Positions 20,373-31,026 of a DNA stretch of 51,812 nt are shown here, piece after piece; position 1 is the stretch's first letter; the number at the start of each line of letters is the position of its first letter. A program made the translations under genes and the position numbers. The notes under the pieces are model-generated. The model did not search any database. It was given only the letters and a program-made list of their open reading frames with translations, and had not been told where the DNA came from. Origin of the DNA: Stentor coeruleus (lineage: Eukaryota > Ciliophora > Heterotrichea > Heterotrichida > Stentoridae); assembly GCA_001970955.1 (NCBI GenBank), contig MPUH01000475.1:1-51812 (forward strand). Direction: 5' to 3'.

Positions 20373-21247
20373 ATATGTTGACTCTTATATTATAGATGCC
20401 ATATACACTCTTAGAAAATTTAAAAGTTTAAATTATGGCTTAGTTTTTAATCTAGTTTATAATTTAGGAAAAAATATTTTCTAGTTAAAAGAAAAAGTTG
20501 AAGATAACAAAATTAAAAAGATGCTTTAGTGATAATGGAGCAATTTTTAGGTTTGTTATTTAAAGATTCCAATGCAGTATTCAGAATATATTATCTTTGC
20601 ATACTGTGAACTTTTTAATTAAATTAAAGGAAAATTACCTGATATAAAACCAAAAGATTTAAGGTGTAGGATGATATAAAATCAAGAATTCTATAAAAAA
20701 TCATAGAATATCTGATTAAAGGTTTTTGATTGAGCATATAAAGAAGCGGAAGGGAAAAATGAGGGGATTTTATATTTTTTTGAATGCAATTAGGTGTATT
20801 ATCATAATGATTTTTCAAATACATACAGGAAAAGATTAAGCTTAATTCATATACATCAAGCATAAAATAACCCAGAATGCATATATCTTCTATAGTAAAA
20901 TAAATACAAATATAGATTAGTTAATAAAATATTATATAAACTTGATGTGTATTTATTATATTCAATAGTAAAATCCTTATTATATTTAGATACTTCTTTG
21001 CATTTATGTAAATAATAAACCCTAGTTTCATATAAAATACTTTTAACATTAAAAGTTTTATGAAAATATTTAATCTTAAATAACACACTTAATCAAACAA
21101 ATAAAAGATAGGCTAAAATATAAAAAATAATATTAATACATGAAGATTATGTATTTTACCTGCTACTCATAAACATAATCAATATTATATTCAATATAGT
21201 AATTTTTAACTTGCATTTTTATCGAAAGTATTTAAAATATAGACATT
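20373..21247. other. Long spacer within the GTPase array
   Basis: 874 bp, against about 215 and 166 bp for the other spacers. Some plus-strand stretches look like decayed coding (FLGLLFKDSNAVFRIYYL near 20550-20610; FLIEHIKKRKGKMRGFY near 20720-20780), with stops between. I could not align them to the GTPases. Two short minus-strand ORFs are not convincing. Confidence 0.3.
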
Positions 21248-23449
21248 ATGAGTGAAATCGAAGAAGTATACAAAGAATCCAAACTCTACATAGAACAAAA
21301 TAGAGAAAGTCGATTTGTCTCCATGATAGGGTCTAGCAGGTCAGAAAGTATTCAATTTTTAAACTCCATGTTGCAAAATGAAAACTTATTTTTAAGTGGG
21401 CAATCGAATAATTATTCTGAAGATATAAATTGGCAGATTTTTAGCTTTAGAGAAATGGGGTTTGAGGACTTTGAAGTTATTTTGATGAAATCGTTTGATG
21501 AAATATCAAGCAATAGCCAAATGAGTGTTTTTTTGTTGTCATGCGCTTTTTGTTTATCAAATACTGTTATTATCCAAGTAATGCAGAATGAGATACAAGA
21601 TAATTTTTTTATCGAAAACTTTTCATTTTTCTTTCTTCAAAGCGCCTTGATGAGCTTAAAACATATCAAAAAATTACCAAAAATCATTCTAGTTATATTC
21701 GCATCAAATAATAATGGAAAAAAAATCACTGCTAAGAAATATGCTTCAATAGTTGATAATTTTTATGAGAAAGTTAACAGTTCTATATCATCCTATGTTA
21801 AACTTATTGACGATGAGATAGGTAAAAATCAAAATTCAAATGGGTTTGTTAACTTGAATAAAATTAGAGACCCTATAAAAAATATTCGCTTTCCTGTTAG
21901 CTACTTTTGCGTATACAATAAGGAAAATGATGAATATATTGATTTCAACAGAAAAAACAGCAGCTGGGAAGAAAACTGCAAGATTAGCAAAGGTTTATGG
22001 GATAAGCTTAAAAAGAGGTCTTACAATGAAGAACAAAAAATGATAAAAAAGATGAATTTCAATCATATTGAAATGTTTGATATGATGAACGAATTAACTT
22101 TTAAAATCCAACAACTATTGCACGATAGAAAAAAAAATATTTCTCGTAGTAATATAATTGAAAACATATATAAAGAAATCATACATAGCTCATTGGTGAA
22201 ATATAGGAAAAACAATGAGATAGTTAAAATTATCAATTTTTTTAAAGAACTTGCTAAATCATCAAAAGAATTTGAATGCTTTTTTCTAAAAAAAACAAAA
22301 GTAAAAATAAATGAACCAATAATTTCAGAACTTAAAGAAGAACATAAAAGAATTGTTCATAGTTTATTAGAAAAAAATATGAGAGATAATGATTTATTTT
22401 TTTCTGTTTATGAAAACTTTATATACCTTTCAGCAGTAGAGTTTTCAAACAATTTTTCTTTAAAACCATCATTAAAGAACTCATTATGTTATGAATTTTT
22501 AAGGAATGCTATGTTCTTAGAAGATGATCCAGAAACTATAGAAAAGGGGCTTATAAATATTGAGATGAATATTCATTTATATAAATGCTTAGCTTTTTAT
22601 AATCTGGAATTCAAAGAGTTGCTGAAATTATTACTTACTAATATGGTCGATATAAATAAATGTATTTCTGTTATATATAAGGAAATCATTGAATTTACTA
22701 TTAATTATGACTATAAATACAGTGATGTACTTGAACAACAAATTCATCATTATAGTCAGAAAAATTATAATATTCACATACTAAACTTGATGTCAAAACT
22801 AGCAAACTACGCTAATCTTAACGAAGATTATGATTGTGACATAGAAGTTCTCTTAAAGTTCTTTAGAGCTCTACACACTTCGGTCTTGTATGAAAAGGAT
22901 AGAAAATTAGTTTTATGTAGCAATAGACATATGAAAATACATATTGATCATAAAAAAGAACGTTTAAAATCTAAAACTTTATATAGAGCATTAACTCCAA
23001 CAGCTTCAGGACTTACTTTTGGCCTTATAAACACTCTTGCTCCAGTCAATGCAATACCAGGTTTATCATTATCTTTGCTATTTATAGGCGCTATAACAAC
23101 TTCAGCATTAATAGTCTATCCTTTATTAAAGAAAAATGATAGGAAAACGATTAAATATGAATATATTGCTGAACCTAATTATTACATTGAAGATGTAATT
23201 GTTATTATACAATTAGAAAATGCGGTAAAGGTAGAAGAGCATGGGGAAAAATCTGATGATAATCGAAAATATAATTATACATATACTTTTTTACTGAAGA
23301 AAAATCAGTGCAGATCAGCTAGACTTAATTTGAAATTTATTGTGGTCTGTGTTTTAAATAATGCTAGTGCTTCTCAGATAAAGACAGAAAAGCAAATAGA
23401 GTTTCAAAAAGATTACAACATCAACTTAAATTCGCCTAGTAAGAAATAA
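21248..23449 (+). CDS. Dynamin-like pseudo-GTPase paralogue (array member 3, nucleotide-binding motifs lost)
   Basis: 733 aa. It aligns end to end with its neighbours, but the P-loop position reads GSSRSESI (28-35): the glycine and lysine of GKS/T are replaced by E and S. The RD position reads VIFASNN, and no DxxG is present. Yet the ORF is full length with no stops, and the stalk block (DYKYSDVLEQQ), membrane hairpin (PTASGLTFGLINTLAP ... IPGLSLSLLFIGAITTSALIV) and C-terminal domain (NYYIEDVIVII ... ARLNLKFIVVCVL) are preserved. That suggests selection for a non-enzymatic role such as a scaffold or regulatory partner of the active members (inference). Confidence 0.85.
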   Translation: MSEIEEVYKESKLYIEQNRESRFVSMIGSSRSESIQFLNSMLQNENLFLSGQSNNYSEDINWQIFSFREMGFEDFEVILMKSFDEISSNSQMSVFLLSCAFCLSNTVIIQVMQNEIQDNFFIENFSFFFLQSALMSLKHIKKLPKIILVIFASNNNGKKITAKKYASIVDNFYEKVNSSISSYVKLIDDEIGKNQNSNGFVNLNKIRDPIKNIRFPVSYFCVYNKENDEYIDFNRKNSSWEENCKISKGLWDKLKKRSYNEEQKMIKKMNFNHIEMFDMMNELTFKIQQLLHDRKKNISRSNIIENIYKEIIHSSLVKYRKNNEIVKIINFFKELAKSSKEFECFFLKKTKVKINEPIISELKEEHKRIVHSLLEKNMRDNDLFFSVYENFIYLSAVEFSNNFSLKPSLKNSLCYEFLRNAMFLEDDPETIEKGLINIEMNIHLYKCLAFYNLEFKELLKLLLTNMVDINKCISVIYKEIIEFTINYDYKYSDVLEQQIHHYSQKNYNIHILNLMSKLANYANLNEDYDCDIEVLLKFFRALHTSVLYEKDRKLVLCSNRHMKIHIDHKKERLKSKTLYRALTPTASGLTFGLINTLAPVNAIPGLSLSLLFIGAITTSALIVYPLLKKNDRKTIKYEYIAEPNYYIEDVIVIIQLENAVKVEEHGEKSDDNRKYNYTYTFLLKKNQCRSARLNLKFIVVCVLNNASASQIKTEKQIEFQKDYNINLNSPSKK

Positions 23450-23615
23450 TATCCTAGTTTAGACTAACACGTAAAAAGTTGAAAAAAATAATATTTCCTT
23501 GTTTATATACAATTATTATCTATTATATTTTTTATGTTTTCTAAAATATCTTCATTTCTTCTACCTGATATAAAAAATTAACTATTCCTTTAATTCAAAA
23601 AATGTGCTATAAATT

Positions 23616-25817
23616 ATGGAAGACATAAAAAATATACACTCAGCTATAGATTCATATCATCTTTCATCTTACAATCCAAGCAAGACAATATCTTCAATAG
23701 GTAAGCCTCTAATCGGCAAAACATCATTTTTAATGTCTATGTTTAAAAACAAACATCCTAAAATTCAAATGAAAAATTCTGATATCTGCACATCAAACTT
23801 TAAAATCATAGAATATGAAGACTTTGATATCCTTGATTTTGATTACTTTTCAACCTCAGAAAGTGATTATTTTTCAGATGTTTTTATATTATCATCAGCT
23901 TTCAGTTTATCAAAGACTATTCTTTATCATATAACTCATAGTGATATGGTCCAGATGAATTATAAACATCAATTCGCTTATAAATTTTATTATTCATCGT
24001 GGGCATGTCTAAAATTCAATAACAAAATGCCAGAAATTATTCTTATAATCAGAGACCCTTATTTCGAAGGACCAGATGCTTTAACTTTTAAGCTTTATCA
24101 AAACCTTGTTGAAGATTTTATAAAAGATGTTAATATTATAATTTCAGAACTTATTAAAAACACTGTGAACTTTTTTAATATGTTTTGCCCTTGCCAATAC
24201 GAACAACATTTTAATGAAAATTATATTTTTATCAATTCCTATTATGTTGTATATAGAAAAAACAACCTAGTTTCACTTGGAAATGAATATGTAGAGCTTA
24301 AAAAATTTGATAGCCAATGGCTTTTTGAAGAAACTGGATTTTATGATTTGGTAAATATTCTTATGTTGGATTTGAATGAAAAACAGCAGAAATTAGGAAT
24401 TATTGATAAAATCATAAACAAACATATGCAAGGTGAAAAAAATGAATTATCAAATGAATTACAAGATATCATAAACGATGATATAAAAACCCATTTCAAA
24501 ATGTCTTTACCGACAAAACTTTTTAATGATTCTAAGTACAACATTTTTTTAAAATACAGAAAAGAAGGAGATTATCCTAAAATTATCCGATACAGTGAGA
24601 TGTTTAAAAACGCAATCAAAAGCTTAGATGGCAAACTTGAAGAAGTTCTTAATAAAAACTTAAGGAAAAATAAAACACATAAATTATGGGAAGATTATCA
24701 AAAATGCATAAACGATAAATTTGCAAAGGATATTGAGAGTTTTGATTTGATTTCTAATATAAGCCTTTACTTTCAATACAATATGGCCCTATCATTTATT
24801 TATATCTTTTCCCTACAAAGTTCAAACAAAGCATCTTTATCTTATTTGGCCCTTGAAATTATATTAAAAGCTCCAAATTCTCAAGAAGCCATAAGTGAGA
24901 ATATAGAAAGCATTAATAGGCATATAAATTTGTTTAGGTATTTTATCAACTTTGATGATAACGAGTTTAAGTTTATATTAAGAATGCTTATGCCTAGTAG
25001 TTTTAATATAACTGAGTGTATTGCTGAGATATTTTCTGATATAATCGACTATACTCTTAATACAGATTATAAATGCAAAGATGTCCTGTTAAAGCAGAGA
25101 GAACTTTTTGACCAAACTGATAATATTATGTCCATCAAAGAATTTATTGAAATATTCGCTGATTATATAATAGTCGAAGATAATAAAGAACAAATAATTC
25201 AACTTTATATCGAGAAAATACAGATTGTTATAGAAAAACTAAAAAAACTTCACACTTTTTTGCTAATCGAAAAAAATCGGCACTTGATTTTCTGTGGGAA
25301 AAATATCCAAATAATTCAATTATCCAATACAATTACAGTAAATCATTTAGAAGTGCTTTATAAAATCATCCCTACAGCTTCTTATTTGTTTTTTGGATTG
25401 CTTAGTACTATAGTACCACATACAATCCCAGGTATAAACATTGGAATAATTATAATTGGGAGTTTTGCTACTTTAATTTCATCATTTTATTCCCTCAACA
25501 GAAAAATTGTTAAAAAAAAACTACAATTAAGCTACAAAACAAATAATAATTATATCATTGATAGTTGTATTATTATAAGCGAATGTCCATTCGGTAGTAT
25601 AAAAAATATTAAAAATAAAGTCAGTTCTAATGGGGAAAAATTCGAATACACCGATTTGTTAATTGTAGAAGAAAGGTCGAGTTTTTTAAATGTTGTGTGT
25701 TTTTTGGTCTGTGTACAAAAAGGAGAAAGTCTTATGAAAATCAAGAGAGATCTCTGCATTGAATTCAACAACAAAAACAAAGACCTAAATCTAAGCGAAA
25801 ATGCTTACAACAATTAA
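23616..25817 (+). CDS. Dynamin-like GTPase paralogue (array member 4, G3 glycine lost)
   Basis: 733 aa, 166 bp after member 3. P-loop GKPLIGKT (29-36) and RD (LIIRDPY) are kept; the G3 site reads DFDY. The motif HQFAYKFYYSSWACLKFNNK is nearly the same as in member 2 (MFAYKFYHSSRTCLKFTNK), so members 2 and 4 are the closest pair. The stalk block is DYKCKDVLLKQ, and the hairpin region is PTASYLFFGLLSTIVP ... IPGINIGIIIIGSFATLI, followed by the usual C-terminal domain (YIIDSCIIISE ... SFLNVVCFLVC). CTATAAATT immediately precedes the ATG. Same uncertainty on function as for the others. Confidence 0.85.
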   Translation: MEDIKNIHSAIDSYHLSSYNPSKTISSIGKPLIGKTSFLMSMFKNKHPKIQMKNSDICTSNFKIIEYEDFDILDFDYFSTSESDYFSDVFILSSAFSLSKTILYHITHSDMVQMNYKHQFAYKFYYSSWACLKFNNKMPEIILIIRDPYFEGPDALTFKLYQNLVEDFIKDVNIIISELIKNTVNFFNMFCPCQYEQHFNENYIFINSYYVVYRKNNLVSLGNEYVELKKFDSQWLFEETGFYDLVNILMLDLNEKQQKLGIIDKIINKHMQGEKNELSNELQDIINDDIKTHFKMSLPTKLFNDSKYNIFLKYRKEGDYPKIIRYSEMFKNAIKSLDGKLEEVLNKNLRKNKTHKLWEDYQKCINDKFAKDIESFDLISNISLYFQYNMALSFIYIFSLQSSNKASLSYLALEIILKAPNSQEAISENIESINRHINLFRYFINFDDNEFKFILRMLMPSSFNITECIAEIFSDIIDYTLNTDYKCKDVLLKQRELFDQTDNIMSIKEFIEIFADYIIVEDNKEQIIQLYIEKIQIVIEKLKKLHTFLLIEKNRHLIFCGKNIQIIQLSNTITVNHLEVLYKIIPTASYLFFGLLSTIVPHTIPGINIGIIIIGSFATLISSFYSLNRKIVKKKLQLSYKTNNNYIIDSCIIISECPFGSIKNIKNKVSSNGEKFEYTDLLIVEERSSFLNVVCFLVCVQKGESLMKIKRDLCIEFNNKNKDLNLSENAYNN

Positions 25818-25923
25818 TCCTTTAAAAAACTTACTATATATCATAAAAAAAATATTTTTCTTTACATTCAAAACCCATCTCTTTCTTCAGAAAATCCTAT
25901 TCAAAACCTTTGAAATCCTATAA

Positions 25924-26565
25924 ATGTGGAGATTGCCAATAAGATTTTTCAGCAAGGTCGAAATTTTTATAAGCAACCTGCCAGCTGCATTCAAGCCTGA
26001 AGATATCGCTAATATCATGCCGGCTGAATCTGAATATAAACTCAGTAAAACCTATTGTTTTGTCAGTGTCCCTGAACAAAGTAATTTAAGCAATCTTATT
26101 ACAACACTTAATCAAACCACAGTTGGCAATAACCTTTTAAAAGCTAGGTTAAACAATTATAAAGTTAAAATTCAAAGTCCTCCACTTAAACTTAATAATC
26201 CAAGCAATAAAAAACCAAATTCACCACCTAAAGCATTTGAATATAAAGGTTTAAGGCCACATCAAAAATTAGAAGAAAATGTAGATAAAGCTACTAAATC
26301 TAATACCGAAGAGCATGAAGTTAAAGAAGAATCTCCAGAGGTTGCTAATAAAACTGATAAAAAGCCTATAATTTTAGGTGATAAAAGAAAAGGGTTTAAA
26401 GTGCAAAAAAATCTTGAGTTTTATGAAAAGAGATCTGAAGTGAGGGAGATGGAGATGGAGAGGGAGAAGGAGAAGGAGAGAAAGAGGGAGGCAGTTGAAG
26501 CAATGGATATAGAAGATGATTTTGTGGAGACTTATCATTTTAGAGCAGATTTTAGATTGAAGTAA
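25924..26565 (+). CDS. RRM-like RNA-binding protein, probably mitochondrial
   Basis: 213 aa. The first 11 residues (MWRLPIRFFSK) are arginine/aromatic-rich without acids, as in a mitochondrial presequence. Residues ~12-85 fit one RRM: RNP2-like VEIFISNLP at about 12-20 and RNP1-like KTYCFVSVP at about 43-51. The remainder is a charged low-complexity tail with a run of E/K/R repeats (EMEREKEKERKREA) and an acidic end. CTATAA lies directly before the ATG. The DNA after the stop is strikingly C-poor. RRM call moderate; RNA target unknown. Confidence 0.7.
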   Translation: MWRLPIRFFSKVEIFISNLPAAFKPEDIANIMPAESEYKLSKTYCFVSVPEQSNLSNLITTLNQTTVGNNLLKARLNNYKVKIQSPPLKLNNPSNKKPNSPPKAFEYKGLRPHQKLEENVDKATKSNTEEHEVKEESPEVANKTDKKPIILGDKRKGFKVQKNLEFYEKRSEVREMEMEREKEKERKREAVEAMDIEDDFVETYHFRADFRLK

Positions 26566-27382
26566 AATAGATGATTAAGATTAGAGATATGAGAATTTTT
26601 TATGTTAGTGGTGAGAAAGGGCTATGATGAGGATTTATTTTAGTTAGTTAGGTGAAAGGAAAATTTTTTTTTGATGATTTAGGCTTTTGGGTTTTAAAGT
26701 TAGGTTTTTTGATGAGGATGTGGGTTGGTAAGAGGATAAGGGTTTAATTGATAAATATTTTGTTTGGGATAAGGATTATTTGTAATAAAAATTTATACAT
26801 TTAGAATGAATAACTTGGGATTACTTGAAATTTTACTATAGAGGACTAAATTTGAATTGGTTATTAAAATTTTATTATAAGATAAGAATTAAGTTGAATA
26901 AAGAGTATATCGAAGTAATTTTTTGGGTGAGGAAAAGAGTAATGATAGTAAAAATTAGCAGATGCTTGATTTGAGATAAATAAGTAGTAATAGCGTAATT
27001 AATTATAGGGATTATATTGTGCTTTTTATATCGTCATAGCTTATATTATTTTATATACTTAGTTTTAGTCTTTGTATTAGAAATCATCATAAAAGATAAT
27101 AAGAAAGTCACTTTATCAATTGAATTTATATATTCGAAAACTATACAAAATTATAAACCTAAAATCCAATACTGAAATGAGATAATTCGCATTTTCTAGC
27201 TTTTCATCAAATCTCAATAGATTTTCAATGTATTTCCTCTAACAAGTGTTAATTCAATAAAATCTACTAAAAATAATAAACCCAATAGCCCCAGCTTTAA
27301 AAATCTTATCCAAAACCTAAATTTTTATCATATAAAGTTGTTAGTATGCGAATATTAAATCTTACTATATTACAAATTTACT
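26566..27382. other. Gene-poor region, skew reversal
   Basis: C-poor to about 27100 (3' flank of the RRM gene), then G-poor from about 27130 to 27330, the composition seen upstream of plus-strand genes. This is compatible with a plus-strand transcription unit beginning at the inverted-repeat arm at 27383. No ORF seen. Confidence 0.3.
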
Positions 27383-27545
27383 AAAGTTTAAAGTAGGTGA
27401 TAGTTAAGGTGGCATGGTTTAAAATTTGTCCGATCGGGGTTTGTTTATCCTATGATCTCTTTCTTTGGGCAGATTTGGTATGTTAAGCCACTCGTTGTCG
27501 CTGGTTATGTGACTCTTTACTTGGCTGAGGAGGTCTTTACTGTTT
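27383..27545 (+). repeat. Inverted-repeat arm B: 163-bp element, ncRNA-like
   Basis: Plus-strand copy of the element at 12834-12996, about 89% identical. It has an A-box-like TAGTTAAGGTGG and is followed at once by a run of 12 T (27543-27554), a strong candidate Pol III terminator. CTATATTAC lies about 20 bp upstream. Helices TGGTTTAA/TTAAGCCA and CCGA/TTGG are retained through G-U pairs, and a GTCGC/GTGAC hairpin with a 7-nt loop is better formed here than in arm A. The two arms point away from each other and enclose the glucanase, the GTPase array and the RRM gene. Confidence 0.6.
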
Positions 27546-27890
27546 TTTTTTTTCAAATTTACTAACCCATTTCACAAATATCAACAACACTTTTTTCATT
27601 TGATTTTTGTATATAAGTCTATAAATATTCTTATTTCTCTTAAGTTTTCTAGCTTTTTTTATATCCTCTAAAGGCCAAGAATACTTTATTAAGAGGAACA
27701 TATTCATATCTAGAAAGTTTTCTTGTTTTTCATCATGTTTTTATTAAAATCAGAACTTTTGTGTATGAAAAATTTAGCATATTCCAAACTCCAATTCTGA
27801 AAAGTCTTAAAGAATTCAGGTTGTTTGACATTTTAAGAATTTTTTAGGATTAGAGTTTATAATGTCTTCAAATTTTCTGAGTAAGTCTTT

Positions 27891-28004
27891 TTTTCTATGA
27901 TTTTAAAAATGTTTGTTCTTTTTTGTGATCATTTATAGTTTTGTTATGCNTTTTCTATGATTTTAAAAATGTTTGTTCTTTTTTGTGATCATTTATAGTT
28001 TTGT
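27891..28004. other. Assembly gap: 54-bp duplicate around N at 27950
   Basis: 27891-27944 and 27951-28004 are identical (TTTTCTATGATTTTAAAAAT onward); five extra bases, TATGC, precede the N. Likely contig overlap. Confidence 0.85.
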
Positions 28005-29289
28005 CTCCCTTTCGATGTATAAAAGTAGTGTTTTTTTGTTTGGCTTCGAATATACTTATAAGATCATTGTTATTATTATTACAGTTTCTACCTTACAAAA
28101 TTTTGGTTGGGAAGGTCAGGTAGAGTTTTAGCATTTTTAAAGATAGATGAGGTATGCCGTAGTTTGAAAATATAATTATATTTTGAACTTCATTTGATTG
28201 TAAAATTTTGCCTTTATATTAATTAATTGGGTTTATATGCATTTTATTATTAGCAGGGATGATTATATGAGAAGAATTTTTGGTTTTAAATGGCTAATTG
28301 GAAAAAATAAAAGTCTTATTATCTATTTTCTTTGCATTAAGATCTGAGTCTATTTTATATTAATATATATATTTTATTCAATACCTTAACTTTACAATAA
28401 AACAATCAATGCTAAAAAAAGTTTATCTCGAACTTCCTTATATCATCCATAGACCTAAAAATGTTACAATTGAAGCTTGCTATTTTTTATAAGGTCTCAA
28501 ACTCCTTCCTTATATTCAACATTTTTCCTTTTCTTGAATTATATTTCAATTTCTACAAACAATTTTTATCTCAAAGTCAACATTAAACAGGTTTTTTTCA
28601 TCATGGATTTTTTATAGTATTTATTATATGTGTAGGTACTTCAAAGGTTGAAATAATTGTAATAAATTTTATATTAGATCTCCATCTCAAAAGCATAAAA
28701 ACACTATATATTACCCATAATAAATTTTATATACAAATTTCTGTTGAAAATCAATATCCTTTAAATATCACCACCTTTTAATATCAATAAATTTTATCTA
28801 AAGTAATCCTTTAGCAAACAGACAGTATATATAAACGCATCCTCAAAAATAACTCAAATTCATTATACAAATCTAATAAAAAAAATAAAAGTCTTCAATT
28901 ACAAAATTTCTAACCCTTTTTTCCAATATTTTTTTTCTGTTCAAAACACGATCTGCTATCATTAAATCTCTTATCTAAAGCTAGAAAATTGTTGATTTAA
29001 TATTTTTGGTTAATAAAATAGTCATTATTAGACTTAGAAAAAAAATTATTACATTTATTACCTTATTGATAAAAAAAAGATAATCTGTAGGCAATTTATG
29101 GTAATATGAAATTTTTTCCAGGTTGAGCAGAAAAATATCTTTGTAAAATAAGCTTTTATAATATGTGGTTTTGTAAAGATAATATAAGTAGTTGATTTAT
29201 TAATCTTACTTCTAAGGATATTGAAAATTTCGATTGATTAAAAAAAACATATCTTTGTTTGCTAACTTATGATAAGTAGATCATATATC
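28005..29289. other. Gene-free stretch
   Basis: AT-rich and without an ORF of note. 28440-28960 is G-poor on the plus strand, like a 5' flank, and sits upstream of the decayed gene at 29290. Nothing else seen. Confidence 0.35.
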
Positions 29290-29918
29290 TTAAGCTATAA
29301 CTGTGGTAAGGCTGATAACAAAATCCAAGATCAATATGCAACTGATATTCATAAAGAATTGTGTTAAGCCTATGACCAGATAGGAACTAAAAAAAATAAG
29401 GTTTTTTTCTTTATCCATTATAGATTTTCACAAATTTACAAAAATCTTTTTCCCACTGCAGTAGCTAACCTACTCTTAAAATCATAATAATTATATGAAA
29501 AGCCATTACTCATCCCTTTAGAAAATGGATTTTCAGAGTATTTCCTAACATTATTTTGTCGACCACAATCCTAACTATACCCATAAAATGAAAAAATTTC
29601 TATAAAAAAATCAAAGGTAAAATCACACTCTGGTACAAGATCTTAACGCAACTACATAATTATAAAGCGAATCCTATACAACTAGAAGTAAATCAAAGAC
29701 AAGATAAATGGATGGATGATATCATTTTATAAAACAAAGTAATTTTTTCCTATAAAAAATTCAATTGAAGTAAAAAAACTCTAAAATAAAGCAAAAACTA
29801 TCAAAGGCTATAAATCAAGATATAGGCCTTCTGGATTAAAGAATTTATAATATTCTCAGAAATTGAAAAAAATAATATCTTTGAATTTGAATCTTATATG
29901 CTTTCTTATAAAATATAG
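29290..29918 (+). pseudogene. Decayed gene, unidentified
   Basis: Plus-strand coding-like pieces with stops between them, in order: FFSLSIIDFHKFTKIFFPLQ (around 29400-29460), YEKPLLIPLENGFSEYFLTL (around 29495-29560), KITLWYKILTQLHNYK then NQRQDKWMDDIIL with a TAA at 29730, and AFWIKEFIIFSEIEKNN to SYMLSYKI with a TAG at 29916. The piece order, common strand, G-poor upstream flank (28440-28960) and C-poor downstream flank (30010-30400) all fit one former plus-strand gene. No 15-nt introns repair it. Family not recognised. Confidence 0.45.
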
Positions 29919-30756
29919 GTTATTTTTTTTATTATCTTTATTAGTACTACAATCAATTAACTTAATAATTTCATGATAGTTATTAGTAGTTTTTTAAAAA
30001 AAAAATACATGTACTGTCTGAGATTATGATAATTTTTACTATTGGATTGAGATGAAATTATGATTTTTAAGATGCTAATATGAAAAAGTAAAAAATATAA
30101 GAAATTAGATGTGATATAATGTAATTTAGAGTAAAATTATTGAAAAATTGTAGGAAATATAGTATTAGGATGTATGAAAATAGGATTTTTTTTATGATAT
30201 GTTATTTAAAGATTTTTTTTTTTTGGATTATAGGTTTTGTTAGGATAATATTTTATGAAAGTAGAGCTTTTAACTGAGGTGATTATTAGAGGTTATGTGG
30301 AGAAAGGAATTCGGATGTGGCTTTTTAATATTTTATTATTTATTTGATATTTTATGGTAGAGATAATAATTTTTTAAATAAAAAAAGTTGGTCATGTAAG
30401 ATTTTTAATACACAAGTTGCTGCTTGTTGAATATCATAATTATTTTATAAGCTAATCCAAAAAAAATTATCTTGTATTTATGTGAAAATTATATTTTATG
30501 TTTTTTCTCTCTCAAAATAGCTATAAATACACATAAAACCTATCTTTATTAGATTTAAAGCACTTTTGAATTTAAATTTTAATTATTCATCATTTTTCCT
30601 TTAATTTAAAAACCTATCAAGTAATGAATAATGTTTTTACTACCTACTTTTTTCTCTTATAAAATTAAATTTTTGCTTGAATAAACTTTATTTTCAGCAT
30701 ACTTCAAAGTTTCAATAATTTTTTATTTTCAAAGCAAATCTATATTAATAAACCCT

Positions 30757-30953
30757 ATAATTGTTAAAGATTATATTTTTATACGAAATAATCAGATTTC
30801 CAATGCAAATTCTAAGCAAATTATTAAATACTCAAAATCATTTGGATATTTTTANATAATTGTTAAAAATTATATTTTTATACGAAATTATCAGATTTCC
30901 AATGCAAATTCTAAGCAAATTATTAAATACTCAAAATCATTTGGATATTTTTA
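30757..30953. other. Assembly gap: ~98-bp near-identical duplicate around N at 30855
   Basis: 30757-30854 and 30856-30953 match except for about two bases. Probably overlapping contig ends, with small differences from sequencing errors or macronuclear copy variation. Confidence 0.85.
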
Positions 30954-31026
30954 ACTTTTCCACAAACCCTGAAATCCAGAAATCCAATAATTTCATTCCA
31001 AACTCAGTATTATTTTTTACTTCAAC

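Noticed and set aside
20624..21086. Two minus-strand ORFs in the long GTPase spacer
   Set aside because: AT-rich Tyr/Ile/Leu/Asn composition, no motif, opposite strand to the array, no promoter-like element.
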